In this document: positions 49,477-57,796 of the stretch, piece after piece | Layout of the letters: every line of letters begins with the position of its first letter | How positions within the stretch are numbered: the first letter of the stretch is position 1 | Assembly: GCF_003391395.1 (NCBI RefSeq) | Contig: NZ_CP024190.1 | Coordinates: 2,294,001 to 2,358,000 of the forward strand | DNA length: 64,000 bases | Source of the DNA: Mycobacterium marinum | Lineage (GTDB): Bacteria; Actinomycetota; Actinomycetes; Mycobacteriales; Mycobacteriaceae | Direction of reading: 5' to 3' | Made by a program: the position numbers and the translations under genes | The notes under the pieces: model-generated | What the model saw: the letters and a program-made list of their open reading frames with translations, nothing else | Told to the model about the DNA's origin: nothing | The model's database searches: none

Positions 49477-49575
49477 GGTGCGCTCCTAATCGACTGGCGC
49501 CGTAACGCCGCGATGGATGCCCGTCCTGCGCGTCTGAAGACAGACTTTCGTCGCTCGAATCTCTTTTCTATAACA

Positions 49576-49593
49576 AGACAGGGCGGTCTGTCT
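49576..49593. promoter_or_regulatory. TetR operator candidate
   Basis: AGACAG-GGCGGT-CTGTCT dyad between the STAS and TetR genes, 36 bp before the TetR ATG. Spacing and length suit a TetR-family dimer, making autoregulation likely. Confidence 0.55.
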
Positions 49594-49628
49594 ACCTCTT
49601 CCGCCTGAGAGTATGGTTAATTCTCGCT

Positions 49629-50234
49629 ATGGCAATCCCGGAGGCCACCACGCCGGCTGTGTCGGCTCGCGAGCGCATTTTGGGGGCCGCATACGATCTG
49701 TTCAGTCGGCGCGGCATCCGGGCCGTCGGCACCGATGAGGTAATCGAACGTGCCGGGGTGGCCAGAGCCACGCTCTACCGGCACTTCGCCACGAAGGACG
49801 ACCTGGTGCTGGCGGTGCTGCAGCGTCGCGAAGAACTCTGGACTTTCGGTCTGATCGAGCAGAAGTCGCGGGCGCGCGGCAACACGCCCGAGGAACAGTT
49901 GTTGGCGATCTTCGACGTCCTGCACGAGTGGTTCCAAAGCCGCGACGGCTACGAAGGCTGCTCATTCATCAATGTGTTGCTCGAACTCGGCGCCGATCAC
50001 CCCGCCGGGCGGGCGTGCATCGGCCACATCGACCACGTCCGCGGCATCGTGCGTGAACGAGCGGTGGCCGCTGGGCTCCACGACGTCGAGGATTTTGCCT
50101 GGTCCTGGCACATCTTGATGAAGGGCGCCATTATCTTGGCGGCGGTGGGTGACCCGGATTCGGCCCGCCGCGCCCAGCGCATGGCCCAGGTGCTCATCGA
50201 ACAGCACCGCGCGGCCGGTGCGGCGGCCTGCTAG
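49629..50234 (+). CDS. TetR/AcrR-family transcriptional regulator
   Basis: A 201-residue one-domain HTH repressor with ligand-binding C-terminal helices. HTH runs from residues 17 to 60, with VIERAGVARATLYRHFATKDDLV. The ligand-binding part holds a Trp/Phe-rich segment. I recognise no close M. tuberculosis counterpart at this locus, so it is accessory. A dyad lies upstream. It could regulate itself, the STAS gene or the nearby acyl-CoA ligase. Confidence 0.87.
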   Translation: MAIPEATTPAVSARERILGAAYDLFSRRGIRAVGTDEVIERAGVARATLYRHFATKDDLVLAVLQRREELWTFGLIEQKSRARGNTPEEQLLAIFDVLHEWFQSRDGYEGCSFINVLLELGADHPAGRACIGHIDHVRGIVRERAVAAGLHDVEDFAWSWHILMKGAIILAAVGDPDSARRAQRMAQVLIEQHRAAGAAAC

Positions 50235-50244
50235 TCAGGCCAGG

Positions 50245-50901
50245 TCAAGCCCCGGCGGTCTGCGCCTTGCGGTGGTGTTCTTCCTCCAATTCGGCGATGG
50301 CCCGGGCGGTGCGTTCGCGCAGCAGGATCGCCGCGATGAGGCCGCCCACGACGGCGATCACCAGCCCGATCCAGGAGAACCGCTGCAGCCAGTGTTCGGC
50401 CGCGATGCCTGCGTAGTACACCAGCGCGGTGGTGCCGCCCGCCCAGCAGATCGCCCCGGACACGTTGGCGGTCAGGAACCGCGGGTAGTGCATCTTCAGG
50501 GCGCCGGCCAGCGGGCCGGCCAGGATCCGTAGCAGCGCGATAAAACGACCGAAGAAGACCGCCCGAGAGCCCCAGCGACTGAACAACCGTTCGGCGAGCG
50601 CGACGTGCCCCGGGCCGAAGTGCTTGGGAAAACGCCGGCCGAGCCGGTCGAACAGCGGCATGCCGAACCGGCGTCCGATCGTGTAACCGATCGAGTCGCC
50701 GATCACCGCGCCGATCACGGCGGCCGCTCCGACCCCGACCGGATTCACGGCCAACTCGTGATGCGATGACAGCAGGGCGGCGCTGACCAACACGATCTCC
50801 CCGGGAAGGGGAATGCCCAGGCTCTCGACCCCGACGACGGCGCCGACCAGGATGTAGACCGCTAGTGGCGGAATTGTGTGCAGCAGGGCTTCCACATCCA
50901 T
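50245..50901 (-). CDS. dedA: DedA/SNARE-associated family membrane protein (Rv2637-like)
   Basis: A 218-residue DedA family protein with membrane segments at residues 10-35, 45-65, 130-150 and 165-185. The family region GIPLPGEIVLVSAA and the loop GRFIALLRILAGPLAGA are present; DedA proteins are lipid flippases important for envelope and pH homeostasis. Start chosen as MDVEALL at 50901, matching M. tuberculosis. It overlaps nothing but ends 10 bp from the TetR stop. Confidence 0.9.
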   Translation of the reverse strand: MDVEALLHTIPPLAVYILVGAVVGVESLGIPLPGEIVLVSAALLSSHHELAVNPVGVGAAAVIGAVIGDSIGYTIGRRFGMPLFDRLGRRFPKHFGPGHVALAERLFSRWGSRAVFFGRFIALLRILAGPLAGALKMHYPRFLTANVSGAICWAGGTTALVYYAGIAAEHWLQRFSWIGLVIAVVGGLIAAILLRERTARAIAELEEEHHRKAQTAGA

Positions 50902-51132
50902 GGCTAAAGGATGCCTGACGGACGCGAGATGTGCGTCCGAAACGCAGCCGAGCAATGTATCGGCGCGTCCGCGCCTCGGTCGCGACCAGCAAATTCCGGC
51001 CGACTCGCCGGTGGTTCGGCGAATTCGCGCAACTGGCGCCAAGTTCAGCCGCAACTCGCCATGCAGATCGGGGTCGGCGTTATAGCGTTGCTAGTGGCCC
51101 AGACGTTGGCTTGAACGAGCTCAGGAGAGCCG

Positions 51133-52770
51133 GTGGAATACAACATCGCCCAGGTATTCTCGGCGGTGGCCGCTGCCAACCCGGACGGAGACTGCATCGT
51201 CTACGGGGATCGGCGATTCACCTTCACTCAAACCGAACGGCGTGCCCGCCGCTTGGCTCGGGCGCTGCACCAGTGGGGTTTCGGCGCCAGCCGGGAACGG
51301 TCGCAATTGGCGCCCTACGAGTCGGGTCAAAGTCACCTCGGCCTGTATATGACCAACTGCAACGAGTTCCTCGAAGGGATGATCGGCGCGTATCAGGCGC
51401 GGGTCGCCCCGTTCAACATCAACTATCGCTACGTTGCTGACGAACTCGCGTACTTGCTGCGCAATGCCGGCGCGGATGCGGTCATCTACCACGCTCGGTT
51501 CGGTCCGACGTTGGCCGAGACGTTGGAGAAGGCCGGCGGTGAACCGCAGCTGATCCACGTGGACGACGAGTCCGGAAATGATCCGCTGCCCGGCGCGGTG
51601 CGCTATGAGGAGCTACTGGCGTCCGTATCCGACGAGCCGCTGGACGTCGAGTTGTCGCCGGACGACCTGTACATGCTCTACACCGGCGGCACCACCGGGA
51701 TGCCGAAGGCGGTGCTGTGGCGTCAGCACGACATCTACATGAACTCGATGGGGGGACGAACGTTCGGCACCGGCGAGCTGGTGACCGGGCTCGACGACAT
51801 CGTCGAGCGATCCCGGCAAGGAGGGCCGGGCTCGATGACGGTCGCGCCGCTCATGCACGGCGCTGCGCAATGGGCGGCGTTCATCAGCCTGTGCGGCGGC
51901 CGGCCGTTTGTCATGCCGCAAATGGCCACCCGCTTCGATCCAGCCGCGGCGTGGGCGATGGCGGCTCGGGAACGGGTGATGTCGCTATCGATTGTCGGCG
52001 ACGCCTTCGGCCGGCCATTGCTCGACGAACTCGAGTCCGGCGACTACGACCTGTCCGCCCTGTCGGTGCTCATTTCGGGTGGAGCCGCGCTCAGCGCCGG
52101 GGTCAAGCAGCGCTTCGTCGATCTGTTGCCGCAGCTGACGATCCTGGACGCGGGCGGGTCATCGGAATCGGGATCACAAATGGTCCAGGTATCCAGTCGG
52201 GTGCTTCCCGCAAGCGGACGCTTCGACCCGATCCCGGGTGCGGTGGTGGTCAGCGAGGATTTGACCAGAATCCTCACGCCGGGGGACAGCGAGATCGGCT
52301 GGCTTGCCCAGCAGGGCGTGATACCGCTGGGCTACCTCGGTGACAAAGCCAAGACCGCGCGGACCTTTCCCGTCATCGAAGGAATCCGGCATTCGGTTCC
52401 CGGCGACCGGGCGCGCTGGGACGCCGACGGCACGATCGAGTTACTGGGCCGGGATTCGGTCACCATCAATTCCGGTGGCGAGAAGATCTTTGTCGAGGAG
52501 GTGGAGGCCGCGATCGCCGAGCATCCTGCCGTCTATGACGTCGTGGTGACGGGGCGTCCCAGCCCGCGCTGGGGACACGAAGTCGTCGCGATCGTGCAGC
52601 TGGCCGAGGGGGCGGACCCAGACCCCGACAGCATCATCGGGGAGGCCGCGCGACACATCGCCCGCTACAAGCTGCCGAAGGAGATTGTCTTCTGCCCCAA
52701 GGTGGAACGTTCACCGGCCGGCAAGCCGGATTACCGGTGGGCCAAAGCCACCGTCGCCCCGCAAGATTGA
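51133..52770 (+). CDS. Acyl-CoA synthetase (FadD19-like)
   Basis: A 545-residue AMP-forming ligase. The P-loop motif LYTGGTTGMPKAV is near residue 180, the A8 hinge GRDSVTINSGGEKIFVEEVE near 440, and catalytic Lys in AGKPDYRWAKA near the end. Overall similarity is to FadD19 and related steroid side-chain CoA ligases used in cholesterol catabolism, rather than to simple fatty acids; substrate is therefore uncertain. GTG start follows AGGAGA. No steroid-degradation gene is next to it here. Confidence 0.85.
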   Translation: MEYNIAQVFSAVAAANPDGDCIVYGDRRFTFTQTERRARRLARALHQWGFGASRERSQLAPYESGQSHLGLYMTNCNEFLEGMIGAYQARVAPFNINYRYVADELAYLLRNAGADAVIYHARFGPTLAETLEKAGGEPQLIHVDDESGNDPLPGAVRYEELLASVSDEPLDVELSPDDLYMLYTGGTTGMPKAVLWRQHDIYMNSMGGRTFGTGELVTGLDDIVERSRQGGPGSMTVAPLMHGAAQWAAFISLCGGRPFVMPQMATRFDPAAAWAMAARERVMSLSIVGDAFGRPLLDELESGDYDLSALSVLISGGAALSAGVKQRFVDLLPQLTILDAGGSSESGSQMVQVSSRVLPASGRFDPIPGAVVVSEDLTRILTPGDSEIGWLAQQGVIPLGYLGDKAKTARTFPVIEGIRHSVPGDRARWDADGTIELLGRDSVTINSGGEKIFVEEVEAAIAEHPAVYDVVVTGRPSPRWGHEVVAIVQLAEGADPDPDSIIGEAARHIARYKLPKEIVFCPKVERSPAGKPDYRWAKATVAPQD

Positions 52771-52779
52771 GGCTGCGGC

Positions 52780-53409
52780 TCAGGGCAGGAAGCGCTTGCG
52801 CAATCGGTCGAAAGCCGTGGGTTGCGGGCAGGCTTGGTAGGTCTCGTAGAGTTCGCGCGCCAACTCCCGAACCGGGCTCGCGGTGGTATCCAGCTCGAAG
52901 TCGTACTCGGCATCGCGGTGGGCAGCGCGCGCGCTGCCGCGGTTCCATCCCGCATAGCGGTCGCCGCGCTCTTCTTCCCGGCGGGCGCCTTCTTCATCGG
53001 AGACGTGAACCCCGACCATCCAGACCTGAACGCCTTCGAAAATCTGGAGTGCATCGATGAGCCACTCCCGTTTCCAGATCACGTCATCGGCGACGACATT
53101 CATGCCGTTGTCCAGGTAGGCCCTGATTGCGTGGTAGCGCGCATGCATGGCCTGGTCCAGGATGGGCCCCGGGTGCACGGTGAACCAGTCCAGCCCGTCG
53201 GCCTCGACCACGCTTTCCCAGGTGTAGTACTGCGGCCACACTCGCGCGAGGTCAAGTTGCTTGGGCGGCAGCGCCTTCCAAAACACGTCGATACCCAGGT
53301 GCATCCAGCATTCGGCCGCCAAATCCTGGAATGCCAGCGCGAGCGAAGTTTTTCCCGCGCTGGATCCGCCGTTAAGGAGGATGAGCTTGCCCTTGGCCAT
53401 TTCTGTCAT
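52780..53409 (-). CDS. Chloramphenicol phosphotransferase-like kinase (Rv2636-like)
   Basis: A 209-residue P-loop kinase. Walker A is LNGGSSAGKTS (residues 12-22); later features are DDVIWKREWL with acidic residues and a lid containing RREEERGDR. The fold is the chloramphenicol phosphotransferase type, but M. tuberculosis Rv2636's substrate is unknown. Its stop lies nine bases from the upstream ligase stop, convergent. An ATG three codons in is possible. Confidence 0.83.
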   Translation of the reverse strand: MTEMAKGKLILLNGGSSAGKTSLALAFQDLAAECWMHLGIDVFWKALPPKQLDLARVWPQYYTWESVVEADGLDWFTVHPGPILDQAMHARYHAIRAYLDNGMNVVADDVIWKREWLIDALQIFEGVQVWMVGVHVSDEEGARREEERGDRYAGWNRGSARAAHRDAEYDFELDTTASPVRELARELYETYQACPQPTAFDRLRKRFLP

Positions 53410-53522
53410 AGCGGCATGAGGCTATCGCAGCTGCTCACGCGTTGGGCCCGTTTGCGAGCGAGATTTGCTGGGCAAATCGCCAATCGCGCGGGTGGCGGGC
53501 GTGCCTGCACTTTAGTTTCCGA

Positions 53523-53621
53523 ATGAGTGCAAAGACGGATTTTCGCGCTGTGGTCGAGGCCTATGAAGATCTGAATGCGACCGTTTCCAGAATGCCTGTC
53601 CGGGAGTTGCCCGCGGCCTAG
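53523..53621 (+). pseudogene. Short relic ORF, possibly 5' fragment of a 13E12/DUF222 gene
   Basis: Encodes 32 residues, MSAKTDFRAVVEAYEDLNAT followed by VSRMPVRELPAA and a stop. The helix pattern loosely resembles DUF222 (13E12 repeat) N-termini, but it is too short to be sure. It lies directly before a PGRS relic, so the segment looks decayed. Confidence 0.3.
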
Positions 53622-53647
53622 GATCGGTAGCCACCGAGTGCCCGATA

Positions 53648-53896
53648 TGTTGGGCGGGGGCTGCCGGTGGCACCGGGGTCGGCGGCACGGGCGGTCCGGG
53701 CGGTCAAGGCGGTGCGGGTGGCAACGGCGGGAGCGGCGGCGCAGCCAGTGGGAACGGCGCCAGCACCGCTGGCACCGGCGGCAACTTCGCGCTCGGCGGC
53801 AACGGCGGCGACGGAGGTGCCGGCGGCTCGCCGGACGGCAGTTCCGGACTGCAGGGCGACATCGGCGCGCCGGGCACTGCGGGCGGCGACGGGTAG
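53648..53896 (+). pseudogene. PE_PGRS C-terminal relic
   Basis: An open plus-strand frame of about 82 codons with PGRS composition (GGTGVGGTGGPGGQGGAGG and similar) ending GTAGGDG and a TAG at 53894-53896. There is no PE domain, start codon or signal upstream. It is a detached tail of a lost PE_PGRS gene, about 1.2 kb from the intact one at 55 kb. Confidence 0.7.
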
Positions 53897-53931
53897 CCGC
53901 TTTGGCCTCAGCCCCTCAGTCCCTCAGCCCG

Positions 53932-54435
53932 TCAGCGCCGCGCACTCACGGGCTCGAAGACGAACACTTTGCGGGTGCCGGTGCGCTTGACATAGGTGTC
54001 ATGCGCAGGCCACAGCGCGATCAGCCTCGGCATGTTGCGGTCCACCTCTTGCGCCGTGGCGGGTCGCGACAGATAGTCAGCAGCAGCGCCGTCAATCTCG
54101 ATGCGGGCCTTCGGGTCAGCGAGCAGGTTGTACGGCCAACTCGAGGCCGTATCCAAGCCGAAGTTCTCACACACGGCGACCACGTTCGAGCCATCCCACA
54201 CGTAGTGCAGCGGAACCGTTCGCTCTTTGCCGGTGCGCCTGCCTGTCGTGGTAAGCAGCATCGTCGGCATCTCGGAACCACCCATGGAGAGCCGGCCCCG
54301 GCTCAGGCGTATCAGCGCCCGGTCTACCGGCGTGCCGACGCGCTTGAAGATCGCCGCGAACCATCGGTAGTGGCCTATGCGGCGCAGCATGCTCAGGTAG
54401 AGGCCATACAGCTGGTTCGGTCCTTCATGAGGCAT
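53932..54435 (-). CDS. Ddn-family F420-dependent nitroreductase-like protein
   Basis: A 167-residue protein of the DUF385/Ddn family, which binds the deazaflavin F420. Conserved region LTTTGRRTGKERTVPLHYVWDGSNVVAV and a later ALWPAHDTYVKRT block are visible. Family members reduce quinones and activate nitroimidazole prodrugs, or bind F420 only. Its start has no clear ribosome site. It sits between a PGRS relic and the AT-rich leader of a PE_PGRS gene. Confidence 0.82.
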   Translation of the reverse strand: MPHEGPNQLYGLYLSMLRRIGHYRWFAAIFKRVGTPVDRALIRLSRGRLSMGGSEMPTMLLTTTGRRTGKERTVPLHYVWDGSNVVAVCENFGLDTASSWPYNLLADPKARIEIDGAAADYLSRPATAQEVDRNMPRLIALWPAHDTYVKRTGTRKVFVFEPVSARR

Positions 54436-55062
54436 GGGTCAAGGGTCTCACTGGAATCGAGCTGAGCGCGTGCAAATGGGCACGACATATTGACCGGTCG
54501 TGTGTGGTCGAGCCGGCCGCGGCCCTCGGCCTGACCGCGCCGTGTGGCCGGAGCGTTCGGTCGCTCGACGTGGATTGACAGCCCACGGTGGGGGGGCGTT
54601 GCGGCACAGGGCTTTTGCCAGCTGCGATGGCTTTGGGCCGAAGGCGGTGGCATCAACCCGACCTCGCATCGAACAGGATTTCGATTGTCTCATCGGGATT
54701 TGACGAGTTGGGAGTTCGGCCAAGCTCGGTGCGGGGATTAGGTTTTGGTATCGAAAACGGAATCTATTGGATTTCGACGGTCGGCCGGGACGGATTTCTC
54801 CGGTATGCGCCATTAACAATCTGCGGTACAGGGGATTTCAGTTTGTCGCGACTGCCAATTGCGCCGGATCGTGGGTGCGGCGATAGCTGGAGCGCGGCGT
54901 GTTTGGTCCGGTCGGGCGTTGGAGAAGGGCTTGCGGGGCAACCGAATTTCTCCGACGCGCGCACGCTGTTGGGCGAATATCCATTGTGTTATTCGCGACG
55001 GGGATAGGATTTGATGCTGCCCAGCGCTCGATCATCGCTTGTCCTGTATGGGAGGTTGGCAG
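54436..55062. other. Gene-free region upstream of PE_PGRS46-like gene
   Basis: No supported gene. The open frames seen have no similarity to a known family and no start signal. The stretch from 54660 to 54850 is relatively rich in A and T, and the last 20 bp hold GGGAGG before the PE_PGRS start. Probably contains divergent promoters for the nitroreductase and the PE_PGRS gene. Confidence 0.55.
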
Positions 55063-57381
55063 ATGTCGTTTGTGATTGCTGTTCCGGACGCGGTCACGGC
55101 CGCGGTCTCGGATCTGGCGAACCTCGGATCGGTGCTCACAACGGCCAATGCCGCTGCGGCGCTGCCGACAACGACCGTCGTGGCAGCCGCGGGTGATGAA
55201 ATATCGGCGGCCGTCGCGGCGCTGTTCGGGTCCTACGCCCAGGGCTACCAGAGCCTGAGCGCTCAGGCCGCCGCGTTTCACGAGCGCTTCCTCCAAACAC
55301 TTTCGGCCGGCGCCGGCGCCTACACGGCCGCCGAGGCCGCGAACGCCTCGCCGCTGGATCAACTGATGGGTGTGGTGAACGCCCCCGCACAGGCCCTATT
55401 GGGGCGCCCCTTGATCGGCAATGGCGCCAACGGTGCCGATGGCACCGGCGCTGCCGGAGGCGACGGCGGGATCCTGCTTGGCAATGGGGGCAATGGCGGC
55501 TCGGGTGCGGTGGGTCAGGTCGGCGGGACGGGCGGCGCGGCAGGACTATTCGGCAATGGCGGCACCGGGGGTACCGGTGGCGAGGGCGCCGCCGGCGGCC
55601 TGGGCGGACGGGGCGGGCTGCTGCTGGGCAACGGCGGGGCAGGCGGAGTGGGCGGGGTTGGCGCCACCGGGTTGGTCGGCGGTACCGGCGGGGCTGCCGG
55701 ATTCTTGGGCAACGGCGGGACCGGGGGCGCGGGCGGGGCCTCGAACATGGGTGGTGACGGCGGTATGGGTGGCACCGGTGGCACCGGTGGCTTCTTCGGC
55801 AACGGCGGGTTCGGTGGCGATGGTGGCGACGGTGCCGTCGGCGGCGCGGGCGGTGCCGGCAGCTTCCTCGGCGGCGGCGGTGTCGGCGGTACCGGAGGGG
55901 TCGGGGCGGCCGGGGGCATGGGCGGCGCGGGCCCGCTGATCGGCAACGGCGGCAATGGCGGGATGGGCGGGGCCGGGGCGGCCGGTGGCGACGGCGGTGC
56001 CGGCGGAACGCTACTGGGTGACGGCGGTAACGGCGGGCAAGGCGGAGCCGCCATGACCGGCATCCTCGGCGGTTTGCCCGGCCAGGGCGGCAACGGCGGA
56101 AACGCGAACTGGTTCGGCTCGGGTGGTGCCGGTGGCCAGGGCGGCACCGGTCTGGCGGGGACAGACGGGACTAATCCGACCCCGGGTGCCACAGCCGGTA
56201 CCGGTAGCGCCGGCGCTGACCAAAGCAACAACGGCAACGTAACGGGAGACAACGGGAATCCCGGTGACGCCGGCACGGGCGACGAAATCGGCGGCACCGG
56301 CGGTGCGGGTGGGCTCGGCGAGTCGACCGACGGTAACTCGGGCACCGGCGGTATGGGCGGGGGCGGCGGTACCGCTGGACCCAATGGTGGCAACGGCGGC
56401 GAAGGCGGTATGGGCGGTGAAGGCAGAACCGACGGTAGTTCCGGCGGCACGGCGACCGGCGGCGACGGTGGTGCTGGTGCCGACGGTGGAACCGGCGGCG
56501 GCGACGGCGGTGCCGGCGGTGACGGCGGCTTCGGGAACAACACCGTCAGCGGTGCCGCGGTAGGTGGTAACGGCGGGATCGGTGGTGCCGGTAGCACGCT
56601 GCAAGGGGCAACCGGCGGTAATGGCGACACCGGCGGTGCCGGCGGCAACGGCGGGCGTGGCGGGATGTTCATCGGCAACGGCGGCGCCGGCGGCGCCGGG
56701 GGCACCGGTGGCACCGGCGGCACCGGAGCGGCCGGCTATGCGGGCGGTATCGGTGGCGACGGTGGGGCAGCCTTCAGCGACGCCGCCGCGGCGACCGGAG
56801 GTGACGGCGCTGTCGGAGGCGTCGGAGGGCTCGGTGGCAACGGCGGGACCGGTGGTGCTGGAGGTGCCGGCGGCACCGGCGGCGCGGCCGGGTTCATCGG
56901 GATCGGGGGCAACGGAGGCGCCGGCGGTATCGGCGGCGTCGGGGGAATCGGAGGCATCGGCGGGGCCGGTGGGGACGGCGGTATCGGCGGCGCGGCCACC
57001 ACCACTTCGGGAACGACGACCGGTGGCATCGGTGCCAATGGCGTGCTCGGTGGCGACGGCGGAACCGGTGGCGACGGCGGCGCCGGCGGCACTACCGGCG
57101 GCAGCGGTGGCGCCGGCGGCGTGATCGGGTGGGCTGGTTCGACCGGCGCTACCGGCGCCGGCGGTACCGGCGGGCAGGGCGGCCAGGGCGGTGCCGGCGG
57201 CAGTGGTGGCAACGGCGGCACGGCCCAGACCGGTGGTACCGGCGGCGCCGGTGGTGAGTTGGCACTGGGTGGTCAGGGCGGTGCCGGCGGTGCGGCCGGT
57301 GGTACGGGCGGCGACACCGGTCTCGACGGCCTTCTCGGGGTGCCCGGCAGCAACGGCCAGACCGGAGAGATTGTTCCGTGA
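55063..57381 (+). CDS. PE_PGRS protein at the PE_PGRS46 (Rv2634c) position
   Basis: A 772-residue PE_PGRS protein, close in length to PE_PGRS46 and in the same neighbourhood (next to a Rv2632c-like gene). PE domain 1-95 (MSFVIAVPDAVTAAVSDLAN; note PD in place of PE at residues 8-9), linker with GRPLIGNGANG, and PGRS to a C-terminal DGLLGVPGSNGQTGE. GGGAGG precedes the ATG. The middle part (residues 370-420) is less repetitive and polar (TNPTPGATAGTGSAGADQSN). Confidence 0.95.
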   Translation: MSFVIAVPDAVTAAVSDLANLGSVLTTANAAAALPTTTVVAAAGDEISAAVAALFGSYAQGYQSLSAQAAAFHERFLQTLSAGAGAYTAAEAANASPLDQLMGVVNAPAQALLGRPLIGNGANGADGTGAAGGDGGILLGNGGNGGSGAVGQVGGTGGAAGLFGNGGTGGTGGEGAAGGLGGRGGLLLGNGGAGGVGGVGATGLVGGTGGAAGFLGNGGTGGAGGASNMGGDGGMGGTGGTGGFFGNGGFGGDGGDGAVGGAGGAGSFLGGGGVGGTGGVGAAGGMGGAGPLIGNGGNGGMGGAGAAGGDGGAGGTLLGDGGNGGQGGAAMTGILGGLPGQGGNGGNANWFGSGGAGGQGGTGLAGTDGTNPTPGATAGTGSAGADQSNNGNVTGDNGNPGDAGTGDEIGGTGGAGGLGESTDGNSGTGGMGGGGGTAGPNGGNGGEGGMGGEGRTDGSSGGTATGGDGGAGADGGTGGGDGGAGGDGGFGNNTVSGAAVGGNGGIGGAGSTLQGATGGNGDTGGAGGNGGRGGMFIGNGGAGGAGGTGGTGGTGAAGYAGGIGGDGGAAFSDAAAATGGDGAVGGVGGLGGNGGTGGAGGAGGTGGAAGFIGIGGNGGAGGIGGVGGIGGIGGAGGDGGIGGAATTTSGTTTGGIGANGVLGGDGGTGGDGGAGGTTGGSGGAGGVIGWAGSTGATGAGGTGGQGGQGGAGGSGGNGGTAQTGGTGGAGGELALGGQGGAGGAAGGTGGDTGLDGLLGVPGSNGQTGEIVP

Positions 57382-57404
57382 TGGTCGCTGGGCATCCCGG
57401 TGTC

Positions 57405-57424
57405 TCGTGACTTTCGCCCCTACT
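57405..57424 (+). promoter_or_regulatory. DosR-like box upstream of the DUF1876 gene
   Basis: TCGTGACTTTCGCCCCTACT has 14 of 20 positions of the mycobacterial DosR consensus TTSGGGACTWWAGTCCCSAA, with GACTTT-NG-NCCCTA spacing kept. It is 57 bp before the ATG at 57482. Binding not tested. Confidence 0.45.
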
Positions 57425-57481
57425 GCCGGCGGGTTCGGTGGTGGTGGCATCGAATGTGTCTGCAAGACAAAGGAGACGGCG

Positions 57482-57763
57482 ATGACAGGAAACACCACCA
57501 ACGCCAAGTCCTGCCACGTGGATGTGCTGATCGAAGAGCGCGACGAGCGCACCCGGGCAAAGGCGCGACTGGTCTGGGGCGACCAGACGCTGGTTGGTAT
57601 TGGCTTGGCCAGGCTTGACCCGGCCGATGAGCCGGTGGCTCAGATCGGCGATGAACTCGCGATCGCCCGAGCGTTATCCGACTTGGCCAATCAGCTGTTT
57701 GCGGCGACGTCGGCCGACATCCAAGCCAGCACGCACGAGCCGGTTTCCGGCCTCCACCACTGA
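57482..57763 (+). CDS. DUF1876 protein (Rv2632c-like)
   Basis: A 93-residue DUF1876 protein, the same length as M. tuberculosis Rv2632c. AAAGGAG lies upstream of the ATG. The fold is a small alpha/beta domain (KSCHVDVLIEERDERTRAKARL). Function unknown; relatives are often stress-induced. It stands alone, 34 bp before the end of the PRTase-hydrolase gene. A DosR-like box is upstream. Confidence 0.9.
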   Translation: MTGNTTNAKSCHVDVLIEERDERTRAKARLVWGDQTLVGIGLARLDPADEPVAQIGDELAIARALSDLANQLFAATSADIQASTHEPVSGLHH

Positions 57764-57796
57764 ATCGCTGGCTATCGCAGCGGGTGCTAGCGCTGG

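Noticed and set aside
54588..55007. Plus-strand open frame of 139 codons before the third PE_PGRS gene
   Set aside because: No recognisable family, no ribosome site, and it runs through the AT-rich PE_PGRS leader.
55515..57552. Minus-strand open frames of about 400 to 500 codons
   Set aside because: Antisense shadows of the third PE_PGRS gene and its repeats.
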